From the NCBI RefSeq assembly GCF_000372645.1, contig NZ_APMP01000033.1, positions 1-50,060 of the forward strand: 50,060 nucleotides of DNA, written 5' to 3'. Under the pieces are notes generated by a model. It made no database searches. It was not told the DNA's origin and saw only the letters and a program-made list of their open reading frames with translations. This DNA comes from Caulobacter vibrioides OR37 (GTDB taxonomy: Bacteria; Pseudomonadota; Alphaproteobacteria; Caulobacterales; Caulobacteraceae). The translations under genes were made by a program, and so were the position numbers. Shown here in pieces: positions 31,074 to 40,084 of this stretch (position 1 is its first letter; each line of letters begins with the position of its first letter).

Positions 31074-32741
31074 ATGGCTCACGCCGCAGACACTCACGGC
31101 CACGGCGGTCACGACGACGCCGACCACAAGCCGCCCTTCTTCCAGCGCTGGTTCTTCTCGACGAACCACAAGGATATCGGCACGCTCTACATCCTGTTCG
31201 CCATCATGGCGGGCATTGTCGGCGGGGCCCTGTCGGGCCTGATCCGCTGGGAGCTGATGAACCCCGGCATCCAGATCTTCCGTCCGGACTCGCCGATCCA
31301 CCTGATGGGTCTCGTCGAGCAGACCAAGCACGGCTACAACGCCGTGGTCACCGCCCACGCCCTGATCATGATCTTCTTCATGGTCATGCCGGCGATGATC
31401 GGCGGTTACGGCAACTGGTTCGTCCCGATCATGATCGGCGCGCCGGACATGGCCTTCCCGCGGATGAACAACATCTCGTTCTGGCTTCTGTGCGCCGCCT
31501 GGGTGCTGCTGGTGACGTCGATGTTCACGCCCGGCGGTCCCGGCCAAGGCTTCGGCGGCGGCTGGACGATCTATCCGCCGCTGTCGACGATCGGCCACAA
31601 GGGCCCGGCCATGGACCTGGCCATCCTGGCCCTCCACCTGGCCGGCGCCTCGTCGATCCTCGGCGCGATCAACTTCATCACCACGATCTTCAACATGCGC
31701 GCGCCGGGCATGACCCTGCACCGCATGCCGCTGTTCGCCTGGTCGGTGCTGATCACCGCCTTCCTGCTGCTGCTGTCGCTGCCCGTCCTGGCCGGCGCCA
31801 TCACCATGCTGCTGACCGACCGTAACTTCGGCACGCACTTCTTCGACCCGGCCGCCGGCGGCGACCCCGTCATGTTCCAGCACCTGTTCTGGTTCTTCGG
31901 TCACCCGGAAGTGTACATCCTGATCCTGCCGGGCTTCGGCATCATCAGCCACATCGTCTCGACCTTCTCCAAGAAGCCGGTCTTCGGCTACCTGGCGATG
32001 GCCTACGCGATGGTCGCCATCGGCTTCGTCGGCTTCGTGGTGTGGGCGCACCACATGTACACGGTCGGCATGAGCATCAACCTGCGCGCCTATTTCGTGG
32101 CCGCGACGATGATCATCGCCGTCCCGACCGGCGTGAAGATCTTCAGCTGGATCGCCACGATGTGGGGCGGTTCGCTGGACTTCAAGACGCCGATGCTGTG
32201 GGCGATCGGCTTCATCTTCCTGTTCACCGTCGGCGGCGTCACCGGCGTGGTCCTGTCGAACGCCGGCATCGACTACAGCCTGCACGACACCTACTACGTG
32301 GTGGCGCACTTCCACTACGTGCTGTCGCTGGGCGCGGTGTTCGCCATCTTCGGGGCCTTCTACTACTGGTTCGAGAAGATGTGGGGCGTGAAGTACAACG
32401 AGTTCCTCGGCTGCGTTCACTTCTGGGTCATGTTCGTCGGCGTGAACCTGATCTTCTTCCCGCAGCACTTCCTGGGCCTCCAAGGCATGCCGCGTCGCTA
32501 CGTCGACTATCCGGAAGCCTTCGCGAAGTGGAACTACGTCTCGTCGGTCGGTTACATGATCACGGTGGTCGGCGTCGCCGTCTTCCTGATCGTGCTGATC
32601 GAAGCCGCCATTCGTCGCCGCAAGGCCGAGGCCAACCCGTGGGGCGAAGGCGCCACCACGCTGGAATGGACCCTGTCCTCGCCGCCGCCGTTCCACCAGT
32701 TCAGCGAACCGCCCGTGATCAAGGAAGACGGCCACCACTAA
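31074..32741 (+). CDS. ctaD: Cytochrome c oxidase subunit I
   Basis: 555 residues, twelve helices, holding heme a and the heme a3-CuB site where oxygen is reduced. Signature features are [30 protein letters not shown], the K-pathway and active-site segment [21 protein letters not shown] (His-Tyr cross-link region), and [10 protein letters not shown] with the paired His ligands. The N-terminus is His-rich ([17 protein letters not shown]). It follows ctaC by 24 bases and is followed by a strong hairpin (32773-32811). Confidence 0.98.
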   Translation: MAHAADTHGHGGHDDADHKPPFFQRWFFSTNHKDIGTLYILFAIMAGIVGGALSGLIRWELMNPGIQIFRPDSPIHLMGLVEQTKHGYNAVVTAHALIMIFFMVMPAMIGGYGNWFVPIMIGAPDMAFPRMNNISFWLLCAAWVLLVTSMFTPGGPGQGFGGGWTIYPPLSTIGHKGPAMDLAILALHLAGASSILGAINFITTIFNMRAPGMTLHRMPLFAWSVLITAFLLLLSLPVLAGAITMLLTDRNFGTHFFDPAAGGDPVMFQHLFWFFGHPEVYILILPGFGIISHIVSTFSKKPVFGYLAMAYAMVAIGFVGFVVWAHHMYTVGMSINLRAYFVAATMIIAVPTGVKIFSWIATMWGGSLDFKTPMLWAIGFIFLFTVGGVTGVVLSNAGIDYSLHDTYYVVAHFHYVLSLGAVFAIFGAFYYWFEKMWGVKYNEFLGCVHFWVMFVGVNLIFFPQHFLGLQGMPRRYVDYPEAFAKWNYVSSVGYMITVVGVAVFLIVLIEAAIRRRKAEANPWGEGATTLEWTLSSPPPFHQFSEPPVIKEDGHH

Positions 32742-32772
32742 GGCTCGTCCTCCGGATCGGATCCTAAGCCTG

Positions 32773-32811
32773 GGGGCGCGGTCGAGACCCGAAAGGTCAT
32801 GACCGCGCCCC
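32773..32811 (+). terminator. Hairpin between ctaD and ctaB
   Basis: Perfect 11-bp arms GGGGCGCGGTC (32773-32783) and GACCGCGCCCC (32801-32811) with a 17-base loop. Only TTC follows, so termination is probably partial. It could lower expression of the assembly genes relative to subunits I and II or protect the ctaCD mRNA 3' end. Confidence 0.5.
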
Positions 32812-32845
32812 TTCGCCCATTGAAGACCGGTATATTCAAGCTTCC

Positions 32846-33868
32846 ATGTCGAAGACCGCCGCCATGACTCCGGACAGCATCTCGCCGGATGCCCCGCGTT
32901 CCGACGCGATCCAGGCCGCCCGCTGGCAGGACTACTTCCAGCTGATGAAGCCGCGCGTCATGTCGCTGGTCGTGTTCACCGGCCTGACCGGCCTGCTGGC
33001 CGCCCGCGCGCCGGTGCATCCGCTGCTGGGCGCCGTGGCCGTGCTGTGCATCGCCATCGGGGCGGGGGCCTCGGGGGCCCTGAACATGTGGTACGACGCC
33101 GACATCGACCGCCAGATGCGCCGCACGCGCGGCCGCCCGGTCCCGGCCGGCAAGGTCAAGGGCGAGGAAGCCGCCACGCTGGGCGTGGTGCTCAGCCTGC
33201 TGTCGGTGATGTTCCTGGGCTTCGCGGTCAACTGGTTCGCCGCGGGCCTTCTGGCCTTCACCATCGTGTTCTACGCCGTCGTCTACACGATGTGGCTCAA
33301 GCGCTGGACGGCGCAGAACATCGTCATCGGCGGCCTGGCCGGCGCCCTGCCGCCCGCCATCGGCTGGGCCGCGGCCACCGGCCACGCGCCGCTGAACGCC
33401 TGGCTGATGGTGGCGATCATCTTCTTCTGGACCCCGCCGCACTTCTGGGCGCTGTCGCTGTACGTCACCACCGACTACGCCAAGGCCGGCGTGCCGATGC
33501 TGCCGGTGGTCAAGGGCGCCAAGGAAACGCGGAAGCAGATCCTGATCTACAGCCTGATCCTGATCCCGATCTGCCTGTCGCCGGTGCTGACGGGCCTGGG
33601 CGGTCCGATCTATCTGGCCGTCGCGGCCCTCGGGGGAGCGGTGTTCCTGGTCCTGGCTTGGCGGGTGTTCGCCAGCAAGGCCGGCGACGCGGCCGATCCG
33701 CGCGTCACCGATCGCGCCCTCTACGAGGTCGACGAGGACAAGCACGCCGCCGGCGCCAAGGCCGCGCGCAATCTGTTCGCCTTCTCGATCCTCTATCTGT
33801 TCGCCCTGTTCGCCGCCCTGTTGGGCGAGGCCGTCGCGGGCGTTCCCGCCCTGGAGCTGCTCAAGTGA
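32846..33868 (+). CDS. ctaB: Heme O synthase (protoheme IX farnesyltransferase)
   Basis: 340 residues, a UbiA-fold membrane enzyme that adds a farnesyl group to heme B to make heme O, precursor of the heme A used by subunit I. The Asp-rich motif lies in NMWYDADIDRQMRRT, followed by RGRPVPAG; YTMWLKRWT and PPHFWALSLY are also typical. Seven to nine helices are visible. The last codon overlaps the GTG start of the next small gene, indicating translational coupling. Confidence 0.96.
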   Translation: MSKTAAMTPDSISPDAPRSDAIQAARWQDYFQLMKPRVMSLVVFTGLTGLLAARAPVHPLLGAVAVLCIAIGAGASGALNMWYDADIDRQMRRTRGRPVPAGKVKGEEAATLGVVLSLLSVMFLGFAVNWFAAGLLAFTIVFYAVVYTMWLKRWTAQNIVIGGLAGALPPAIGWAAATGHAPLNAWLMVAIIFFWTPPHFWALSLYVTTDYAKAGVPMLPVVKGAKETRKQILIYSLILIPICLSPVLTGLGGPIYLAVAALGGAVFLVLAWRVFASKAGDAADPRVTDRALYEVDEDKHAAGAKAARNLFAFSILYLFALFAALLGEAVAGVPALELLK

Positions 33869-34026
33869 ATCAACCCGTCGACGACAAGGCGGCGCGGGAC
33901 GCGGCCGCCAAGGCCCGAAATGGCCGCAACATCGCCATCGGCCTGGGGCTGGCGGCCTTCGTGGTCCTGGTGTTCATCGTCACCCTCGTGAGGCTCGGCG
34001 CCAATGTCGCCCAACCGCACCCCTAA
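33865..34026 (+). CDS. CoxF-like small membrane protein
   Basis: 53 residues starting at GTG 33865, which overlaps the ctaB stop (GTGA). An N-terminal polar segment (NQPVDDKAARDAAAKARNGRN) leads to one membrane helix (IAIGLGLAAFVVLVFIVTLVRLG) and a short tail. Position and shape match the CoxF family, small proteins between ctaB and ctaG in alphaproteobacteria with an unproven role in cytochrome oxidase assembly. It is too short for most automatic calls. The next gene, ctaG, starts within its last codons, 23 bases before the stop, in another frame. Confidence 0.85.
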   Translation: MNQPVDDKAARDAAAKARNGRNIAIGLGLAAFVVLVFIVTLVRLGANVAQPHP

Positions 34027-34654
34027 GGACGGCCTGACGCCGCGGGAGGTCGCCGCCCGTCGCAACGGCAAGGTGGCCCTGATCTGCGCGGTCACCTTCT
34101 TCGGCATGGTCGGCGCGGCCTACGCCGCCGTGCCGCTCTACAAGCTGTTCTGCCAGGCGACGGGCTTCGACGGCACGGTGCGCAAGGCCGTGGCCAAGCC
34201 GACCCGGATCCTGGACCGCAAGGTCACCATCCGCTTCGACGCGAACCTCCGAGACCTGCCCTGGGAATTCCAAACCCTGCAGGCCAGCCAGGACGTCCGC
34301 ATCGGCGACACGGGCCTGGCCTTCTTCAAGGTCACCAACCCGACCGACAAGCCCCAGACGGGGCGGGCGCTGTACAATGTGGTGCCCGAGTCGGCCGGAC
34401 CCTATTTCCAGAAGCTGGAGTGCTTCTGCTTCTCGAACCAGACGATACAGCCCCACCAGACGGTCGAATTCCCGGTCGTCTACTTCGTTGATCCCAAGTT
34501 CGCCGACGATCCGGAGACCCAGGGCAAGAACGAGATCACGCTCAGCTACACCTTCTTCCCGGCCGTCGAGGACGCGAAGAAGTCGAAAGTCGCGGCCGAA
34601 GCGCCGCCTCGCATCGTGGAACCCCTTGGCGGCGCACCGTCGAGAGGGCTATAG
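34004..34654 (+). CDS. ctaG: Cytochrome c oxidase assembly protein CtaG (Cox11)
   Basis: 216 residues. Cox11 delivers copper to the CuB site of subunit I. One N-terminal helix (about residues 25-46, VALICAVTFFGMVGAAYAAVPLYKLFC) anchors a periplasmic Ig-like domain. The copper-binding motif CFCF is present in KLECFCFSNQTIQPHQTVEFPVVYF, and the additional Cys in YKLFCQATGF is the one near the membrane. It overlaps the CoxF-like gene and is followed by subunit III 74 bases later. Confidence 0.96.
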   Translation: MSPNRTPKDGLTPREVAARRNGKVALICAVTFFGMVGAAYAAVPLYKLFCQATGFDGTVRKAVAKPTRILDRKVTIRFDANLRDLPWEFQTLQASQDVRIGDTGLAFFKVTNPTDKPQTGRALYNVVPESAGPYFQKLECFCFSNQTIQPHQTVEFPVVYFVDPKFADDPETQGKNEITLSYTFFPAVEDAKKSKVAAEAPPRIVEPLGGAPSRGL

Positions 34655-34727
34655 CGTTTAACAACGATCACGGCGCTGGGGGGAAACCTGCGACCGTGGC
34701 CTGAGGGATATAAGGGTAAGCAGCAAC

Positions 34728-35600
34728 ATGGCCGGCGCCGTCAAACACGACTACCACATCCTTCCGCCCAGCCCCTGGCCGTTCGTCGGCTCGGCCGCCG
34801 CGACCGTCATGGCGATCGGCCTTATCGGCTGGATCAAGGGCGGCGTGCTCGGCATCGAGAAGGGCAACTGGGCCATCTTCGCCGCCGGCGTCGCGGGCGT
34901 GCTCTACACGATGTTCGGCTGGTGGTCGGACGTGGCCAAGGAAGCCAAGGCCGGCGACCACACCCCGGTCGTCTCGATCGGCCTGCGCTACGGCATGATC
35001 CTGTTCATCGCCTCGGAAGTGATGTTCTTCGTGGCGTGGTTCTGGATGTTCTTCGAGATGGCGCTGTTCCATCATCACCGCACCCTGTCGGCGATCGAGG
35101 AAGTCCGCACCGCCTGGGCCACCTGGCCGCCGGCCGGCGTCGAGACCGTCTCGCCCTGGCACCTGCCGCTGGTCAACACCCTGACCCTGCTGCTCTCGGG
35201 CACGACCGTGACCTGGGCCCACCACGCCCTGCAGACTGGCGACCGCAAGGGCGCCCAGTGGGGCCTGATCCTGACCATCCTGCTCGGCGCGCTGTTCACG
35301 ACCATCCAGGTCTATGAGTACAGCCACATCAACCACGAGCACCTGTTCTACTCGGAAGCCGCCGCCAACTCGGGCCTCTACGGCTCGACCTTCTTCCTGG
35401 CCACCGGCTTCCACGGCTTCCACGTGTTCGTCGGAACGGTCTTCCTGATCGTCTGTCTGATCCGCCTGATGAACGGCGCCTTCACGCCCAAGCAGCACTT
35501 CGGCTTCGAGGCGGCCGCCTGGTACTGGCACTTCGTGGACGTGGTCTGGCTGTTCCTGTTCGCGTTCATCTACGTGATCTTCGGGGCCTCGGCCCACTAG
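34728..35600 (+). CDS. ctaE: Cytochrome c oxidase subunit III
   Basis: 290 residues, seven helices, the structural subunit that stabilises the catalytic core and sits near the proton-entry site. Family features include MAGAVKHDYHILPPSPWPF, the long loop W--PGVE-type (TWPPAGVETVSPWHLPLVNTLTLLLSGTTVTWAHHAL) and the final GFEAAAWYWHFVDVVWLFLFAFIYV. It ends the oxidase subunit genes: a textbook terminator follows at 35618-35652. Confidence 0.97.
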   Translation: MAGAVKHDYHILPPSPWPFVGSAAATVMAIGLIGWIKGGVLGIEKGNWAIFAAGVAGVLYTMFGWWSDVAKEAKAGDHTPVVSIGLRYGMILFIASEVMFFVAWFWMFFEMALFHHHRTLSAIEEVRTAWATWPPAGVETVSPWHLPLVNTLTLLLSGTTVTWAHHALQTGDRKGAQWGLILTILLGALFTTIQVYEYSHINHEHLFYSEAAANSGLYGSTFFLATGFHGFHVFVGTVFLIVCLIRLMNGAFTPKQHFGFEAAAWYWHFVDVVWLFLFAFIYVIFGASAH

Positions 35601-35617
35601 ATCGAGAGATCCCAAGG

Positions 35618-35652
35618 GGCCCGGAACGCCAGACAGCGTTCCGGGCCTTTTT
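35618..35652 (+). terminator. Intrinsic terminator after ctaE
   Basis: Perfect 12-bp arms (35618-35629 and 35636-35647) with a 6-base loop, then five T residues. It closes the cta transcript. The DUF983-SURF1-thrC genes that follow either need their own promoter or rely on readthrough. Confidence 0.92.
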
Positions 35653-35672
35653 CGTTTCAAGGCGTCGTTTCC

Positions 35673-36035
35673 ATGACCAAGATCAATCCCTACGCCGCCG
35701 GCGCGCGCGGCCTCTGCCCCCAGTGCGGCGAGGGCCACCTGTTCGAGGGCTTCCTGAAGGTGGCCCCCTTCTGCGAGGCCTGCGGCTTCGAGCTGGGCAA
35801 GTACGAGACCGGCGACGGCGCGGCGACCTTCGTGATCCTGATCGCCGGGACGATCTGCGCGTTCGGGGCGCTGTTTTCGATGTTCGCCTGGAACTGGCCG
35901 GTCTGGGCGCTGCTGATCGTCTGGCTGCCGGCGGTGTTCGTCATCACCCTGGGCCTGATGCGCCCCGCCAAGGGACTGATGGTGGCCGCCCAGGCCGCTC
36001 AGAAGGCCTCGGAAGCGGGGCGCGGCGATGTCTGA
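35673..36035 (+). CDS. DUF983 zinc-ribbon membrane protein
   Basis: 120 residues. Two CxxC pairs (CPQCGEG and CEACGFE) form a likely zinc ribbon at the N-terminus, followed by two membrane helices. DUF983 proteins sit next to SURF1 or cox genes across alphaproteobacteria and are presumed to help oxidase assembly or metal handling; the biochemical role is not known. The SURF1 gene begins 8 bases before this stop, so the two are coupled. Confidence 0.88.
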   Translation: MTKINPYAAGARGLCPQCGEGHLFEGFLKVAPFCEACGFELGKYETGDGAATFVILIAGTICAFGALFSMFAWNWPVWALLIVWLPAVFVITLGLMRPAKGLMVAAQAAQKASEAGRGDV

Positions 36036-36717
36036 GGCCCCGGCCTCCGGCGCGCGCGCCTTTCCGATCGGTCTGACGATCGCGACGGCCATCGCCTTCC
36101 TAATCCTCTGCGGCCTCGGAACCTGGCAGGTCCAGCGACTGCACTGGAAGGAAGGCATCCTCGCGCGCATCGAAAAGCTGAAGACCGCGCCGGCCCTGCC
36201 GCTGGTCCAGGTTCTCACCGCCGAGGCCCGGCCCGACGACCTTGCCTGGACGCGGGTCAGCGTCGACTGCGGCGATGTCGCGGGGCCGGCCCTGCCGCTG
36301 GTCTATGGCGTGCGCGGCGGCGATGTCGTCTGGCGCGCCCAGGCCCCGTGCGCGGTGCTCGCCGGTCCTTACAACATGATCCTGGTCGATCGCGGCGTCG
36401 CGCCCGACCTGACCGGCCAGGTCGCCCCGCCACCCCGCGCCTTCGACGCCCCGCGGCGCGTGGTCGGCGTCCTGACCCCGATCAAGCAGCTGGGCGGCGA
36501 TCGTGGCGAGATCCTCAAGCGCTTTCCTGGCCGCAAGCCCGCGCCGCTGGTCCTGATGGCCGAGCAGGAAACCCCCGCTGTCGCCGGGATCACCCCCGCG
36601 CCGCTGCCGGTAGAAATTTCCAATCGGCACCTGGAATACGCTCTGACGTGGTTCGGTCTTGCCGTAACCCTGCTGTTTATCTATGCCGCCATGCTCTGGC
36701 GGAGATTGAGACCCTGA
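36028..36717 (+). CDS. SURF1 family oxidase assembly factor
   Basis: 229 residues with the SURF1 topology: one helix near the N-terminus (about 11-31, LTIATAIAFLILCGLGTWQVQRLHWK) and one near the C-terminus (about 203-223), with a periplasmic domain between. GTWQVQRL and ISNRHLEYALTWFGLA are the two conserved motifs. SURF1 assists heme A insertion into subunit I. It overlaps the DUF983 gene by 8 bases, and the last base of its TGA is the first base of the thrC ATG. Confidence 0.94.
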   Translation: MSEAPASGARAFPIGLTIATAIAFLILCGLGTWQVQRLHWKEGILARIEKLKTAPALPLVQVLTAEARPDDLAWTRVSVDCGDVAGPALPLVYGVRGGDVVWRAQAPCAVLAGPYNMILVDRGVAPDLTGQVAPPPRAFDAPRRVVGVLTPIKQLGGDRGEILKRFPGRKPAPLVLMAEQETPAVAGITPAPLPVEISNRHLEYALTWFGLAVTLLFIYAAMLWRRLRP

Positions 36718-38114
36718 TGCGTTACGTGTCGACCCGCGGCCAGTCCGCGTCCATCGGCTTCCTGGATGCGGTGCTGGCCGGCCTGGCCCCCGACGGCGGC
36801 CTGTACGTGCCCTCCGAGTGGCCGCGGTTCACCTCCGCCGAGATCGCCGCGTTCGCGGGCAAACCCTACGCCCAGGTCGCCGCCGCCGTGGTCGGCAAGT
36901 TCGTCGGCGACGACATTCCGGCGGGCGACCTGCTGACGATGTGCGAGGAGGCCTACGCCACCTTCGCCCACACCGCCGTCGTCCCGGTCAAGCAGCTGAC
37001 CCCGAACCGCTACCTGCTGGAGCTGTTCCACGGCCCGACCCTGGCGTTCAAGGACGTGGCGATGCAGCTGCTGGGGCGGCTGTACGACTATGTGCTGGAA
37101 CGCCAGTCGCGGAAGATGACCATCATCTGCGCCACCTCGGGCGACACGGGCGGCGCGGCCGTCGAGGCCTTCCGAGGCCGCAAGAACGCCCGCATCGTCG
37201 CCCTCTTCCCCGAGGGCCGCATCAGCGAGGTGCAGCGCCGGTTCATGACCACGGCGACCGACGCAAACGTCGCCTGCATCTCGGTGCTGGGGTCGTTCGA
37301 CGACTGCCAGGCGATCGTCAAGCAGGCCTTCCAGGACGACCAGTTCCGCCACGCGGTCGACCTGTCGGGAGTCAACTCGATCAACTGGGCGCGGATCGCG
37401 GCCCAGAGCGTCTATTACTTCACCGCCGCCGTGGCCCTGGGCGCGCCCAGCCGCGAGGTGGCCTTCGTCGTGCCGACCGGCAATTTCGGCGACGCCTACG
37501 CGGCCTTCGTGGCCAAGACGATGGGGCTGCCGATCCATTCGGTCACGGCCGCCACCAATTCCAACGACATCCTGGCGCGCGCCTTCGAGACCGGCCGCTA
37601 TGCGCGCGGCGCGGTGGCGGCCACTCAGAGCCCCGCCATGGACATTCAGGTCGCCAGCAATTTCGAGCGCCTGTATTTCGAAGCCGTCCGTCGCGACGGC
37701 GTCGAGACCGGCCGCGCCTTCCGCGCCTTCGCCGACACGGGCCTGCTGGACATCCCGCCGGGCGCCCACGCCTGGATGCGCGAGCTCTTCCGCGGCGCTT
37801 CGGTCAGCGAGGCCGACACGGCCAAGACCATGCTTTCGACGCTGAACGAGACCGGCGAGATCGTCGATCCCCATACGGCCGTTGGGCTGGCGGCGGCGCA
37901 GGGCCTGCGTCTGGACCCGTCGATCCCGGTCGTCGTGCTGTCGACCGCCCATCCCGCCAAGTTCCCCGAGGCGGTGCAGGCGGCCACCGGCCTGCTGCCG
38001 AGCACGCCGCGCGCGACGCCGGACCTCTCCAGGAAGCCCGAAAAGTTCGAGCGCCTCCCGGCCGACGGCGCGTCGGTGAAGGCCTTCGTGCGGACCTTCG
38101 CGGCCAATAGCTGA
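36717..38114 (+). CDS. thrC: Threonine synthase
   Basis: 465 residues, PLP-dependent enzyme converting O-phosphohomoserine to threonine. Landmarks are MRYVSTRG at the start, the PLP lysine in LFHGPTLAFKDVAMQ, SGDTGGAAVEAFRG, and VPTGNFGDAYA, the phosphate/PLP-binding loop. ATG 36717 overlaps the SURF1 stop by one base (TGATG), so translation is coupled. The gene order SURF1-thrC-M16 is old and widespread in alphaproteobacteria although the functions are unrelated. Confidence 0.96.
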   Translation: MRYVSTRGQSASIGFLDAVLAGLAPDGGLYVPSEWPRFTSAEIAAFAGKPYAQVAAAVVGKFVGDDIPAGDLLTMCEEAYATFAHTAVVPVKQLTPNRYLLELFHGPTLAFKDVAMQLLGRLYDYVLERQSRKMTIICATSGDTGGAAVEAFRGRKNARIVALFPEGRISEVQRRFMTTATDANVACISVLGSFDDCQAIVKQAFQDDQFRHAVDLSGVNSINWARIAAQSVYYFTAAVALGAPSREVAFVVPTGNFGDAYAAFVAKTMGLPIHSVTAATNSNDILARAFETGRYARGAVAATQSPAMDIQVASNFERLYFEAVRRDGVETGRAFRAFADTGLLDIPPGAHAWMRELFRGASVSEADTAKTMLSTLNETGEIVDPHTAVGLAAAQGLRLDPSIPVVVLSTAHPAKFPEAVQAATGLLPSTPRATPDLSRKPEKFERLPADGASVKAFVRTFAANS

Positions 38115-38160
38115 AGCCAGACTGGTGTTTAGCGGCGTGAGGCACTAGATACCGCGCCTC

Positions 38161-39429
38161 ATGACCGCGATCCTCCGCACCCTGCCCAATGGCGTCCGCG
38201 TCGTCTGCGACCCGATGCCGGGTCTCGAAACCCTGGCCCTGACCGTCGTGGCGGGGCGCGGCGCCGCGTACGAGGATCCGGCGCGCTCGGGCTGGTCGCA
38301 CCTTCTGGAACACATGGTGTTCAAGGGCGCGGGCCAGCGTTCGGCCCGCGACATCGTCGAAGTGATCGAAAGCGAGGGCGGCTCGATCAACGCCGCGACG
38401 GGCTATGAGCGCACCAGCTTCCAGGTGCGGGCGCTGAAGGGCGGGCTGGATCTGGGCATGGACGTCGCCGCCGACCTCGTGCGACGCCCGACGCTGGATC
38501 CCGCCGACCTGACCCGCGAGAAGCAGGTCGTCGCCCAGGAGATCGCCGAGGCCGCGGACGCGCCCGACGACTATGTCTTCGACCTGATCCAGCGCGCCAG
38601 TTGGGGCGATCATCCGGTGGGCCGTCCGATCCTGGGCACGGCCGAGACCGTCGAGGCCGCCTCTGTCGAGGCGCTGGGCGACTGGCGCGCGGCGCTCTAT
38701 GCCGCCGACCGCCTGGTCGTCAGCGCCACCGGCGCGGTCGAGGAGGTCGAGCTGATGGCCGCCGCCGAGCGGGCCTTCGGCGACCTGCCCGCCACCCCGG
38801 GCGCGCCTGTCCCCGAGGCCGCCGCCTTCGTGGGCGGCCCCCAGGCCGAGGCGCGCAAGCTGGAGCAGGCGCATCTGGTCTTCATGCTGCCGGCCTGCGG
38901 CTCGCGCGACCAAGACTATTTCGCCCTGCGGATCTTCGCCGAGTGCCTGGGCGGCGGCATGTCCTCGCGGCTGTTCCAGGAGGCGCGCGAGAAGCGCGGC
39001 CTCGCCTACAACATCGACGCCTACGCCGACACCTATGCCGACCACGGGGCTCTGGGGATCTATGCCGGCTGCGCGGCGGGCGACGCCGTCGAGACGGCGA
39101 AGGTCTGCGCCGGCGAGATCGCCAAGCTGGTCGAGCGCATCGAGCCGGCCGAACTGGCCCGGGCCAAGGCCCAGCTGAAGGCCCACATGTTCATGGCGCG
39201 CGAGCAGCCCTTGTCCCGCGCCGAGCAGGGCGCCGGCCAGGTGCTGCTGTTCGATCGGCTGTACGCCCCGGCCGAGCTGGCCGCCGAGGTCGACGCGGTG
39301 ACGCCCGCCGACGTCGCGCGGCTGGGCGGGCGACTGCTGTCCGGCAAGGCCGCCACCGCCGTGCTCGGCGCCAAGTCGGCCCTTAAGGCCGGCGAGGCCT
39401 TCGACAAGGCGTTGTTCCAGGCGGCGTGA
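38161..39429 (+). CDS. M16 family metallopeptidase
   Basis: 422 residues, a zinc peptidase of the mitochondrial-processing-peptidase type. The inverted zinc motif HLLEH lies at residues 47-51, the third ligand Glu in the VVAQEIAEAADAPDDYVFD helix, and the glycine-rich ECLGGGMSSRLFQEAREKRGLAYNIDAY motif of the C-terminal half is present. Alphaproteobacterial homologues are close relatives of mitochondrial MPP. The cellular substrates are unknown. Follows thrC by 46 bases. Confidence 0.94.
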   Translation: MTAILRTLPNGVRVVCDPMPGLETLALTVVAGRGAAYEDPARSGWSHLLEHMVFKGAGQRSARDIVEVIESEGGSINAATGYERTSFQVRALKGGLDLGMDVAADLVRRPTLDPADLTREKQVVAQEIAEAADAPDDYVFDLIQRASWGDHPVGRPILGTAETVEAASVEALGDWRAALYAADRLVVSATGAVEEVELMAAAERAFGDLPATPGAPVPEAAAFVGGPQAEARKLEQAHLVFMLPACGSRDQDYFALRIFAECLGGGMSSRLFQEAREKRGLAYNIDAYADTYADHGALGIYAGCAAGDAVETAKVCAGEIAKLVERIEPAELARAKAQLKAHMFMAREQPLSRAEQGAGQVLLFDRLYAPAELAAEVDAVTPADVARLGGRLLSGKAATAVLGAKSALKAGEAFDKALFQAA

Positions 39430-39478
39430 GCGTTAAAGGTGGCGCGGTGAAGCAAACAGAGTCTGGTGCGTATCCGCC

Positions 39479-40048
39479 TTGCTGTCGTTCCTGAAGCCCC
39501 GTCCCCCGCCGCGGTTGCTGGGGCGCAAGGTCTATCTGCGGCCGCCGCGTCCGCATGACCATAAGCCGTGGGCGGCGCTGCGCCTGGCGTCGCGTGATTT
39601 TCTGGAGCCTTGGGAGCCGACTTGGCCCGAAGGCGATCTGACGCGCCCGGCGTTCCGCGCCCGCCTCGCCGCCTATGCTCGCGAAATGGAGCTGGGCGAG
39701 GCCTATCCGTTTTTCATCTTCCGCCAGGAAGACGACGCCCTGGTCGGGGCCGTGCGTCTGTTCCACGTGCGGCGCGGCGTCGCCCAGACCGGGACCATCG
39801 GCTATTGGGCCGGGCAACCGTTCGCGCGCCAGGGCTATATGCGGGACGCGGTCGAGACCCTGATCCGCTTCGCCTTCCAGGGCCTGAACCTGCATCGGCT
39901 AGAGGCGGCGTGCATGCCGGAGAACGACGCCTCGGCCAACCTGTTGGTGAAATGCGGGTTTTTGGAAGAGGGATACGCCCGCGCTTATTTGAAAATTAAC
40001 GGCGATTGGCGAGATCATCGTCTGTTCGGCCTGATCGCGCCCGAGTAA
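39479..40048 (+). CDS. GNAT acetyltransferase, RimJ-like
   Basis: 189 residues. RimJ/RimL-type GNAT fold: GRKVYLRPPRPHDHKPWAALR at the start, TIGYWAGQPFARQGYMRDAVETLIRFAFQGLNLHRLEA with the acetyl-CoA pocket, and MPENDASANLLVKCGFLEEGYARAYLKINGDWRDHRLFGL. Such enzymes acetylate N-termini of ribosomal or other proteins, or small molecules. The start is uncertain: TTG 39479 opens the frame, and no in-frame ATG lies near the conserved start. pdeA begins 37 bases later. Confidence 0.88.
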   Translation: MLSFLKPRPPPRLLGRKVYLRPPRPHDHKPWAALRLASRDFLEPWEPTWPEGDLTRPAFRARLAAYAREMELGEAYPFFIFRQEDDALVGAVRLFHVRRGVAQTGTIGYWAGQPFARQGYMRDAVETLIRFAFQGLNLHRLEAACMPENDASANLLVKCGFLEEGYARAYLKINGDWRDHRLFGLIAPE

Positions 40049-40084
40049 GCGCTGTGGATCGGGCTCGACGCGGTTGGGACGGGC

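Noticed and set aside
39447..39494. 15-codon GTG frame before the GNAT gene as a leader peptide
   Set aside because: Short open frames are expected by chance; no codon bias or attenuator structure accompanies it.
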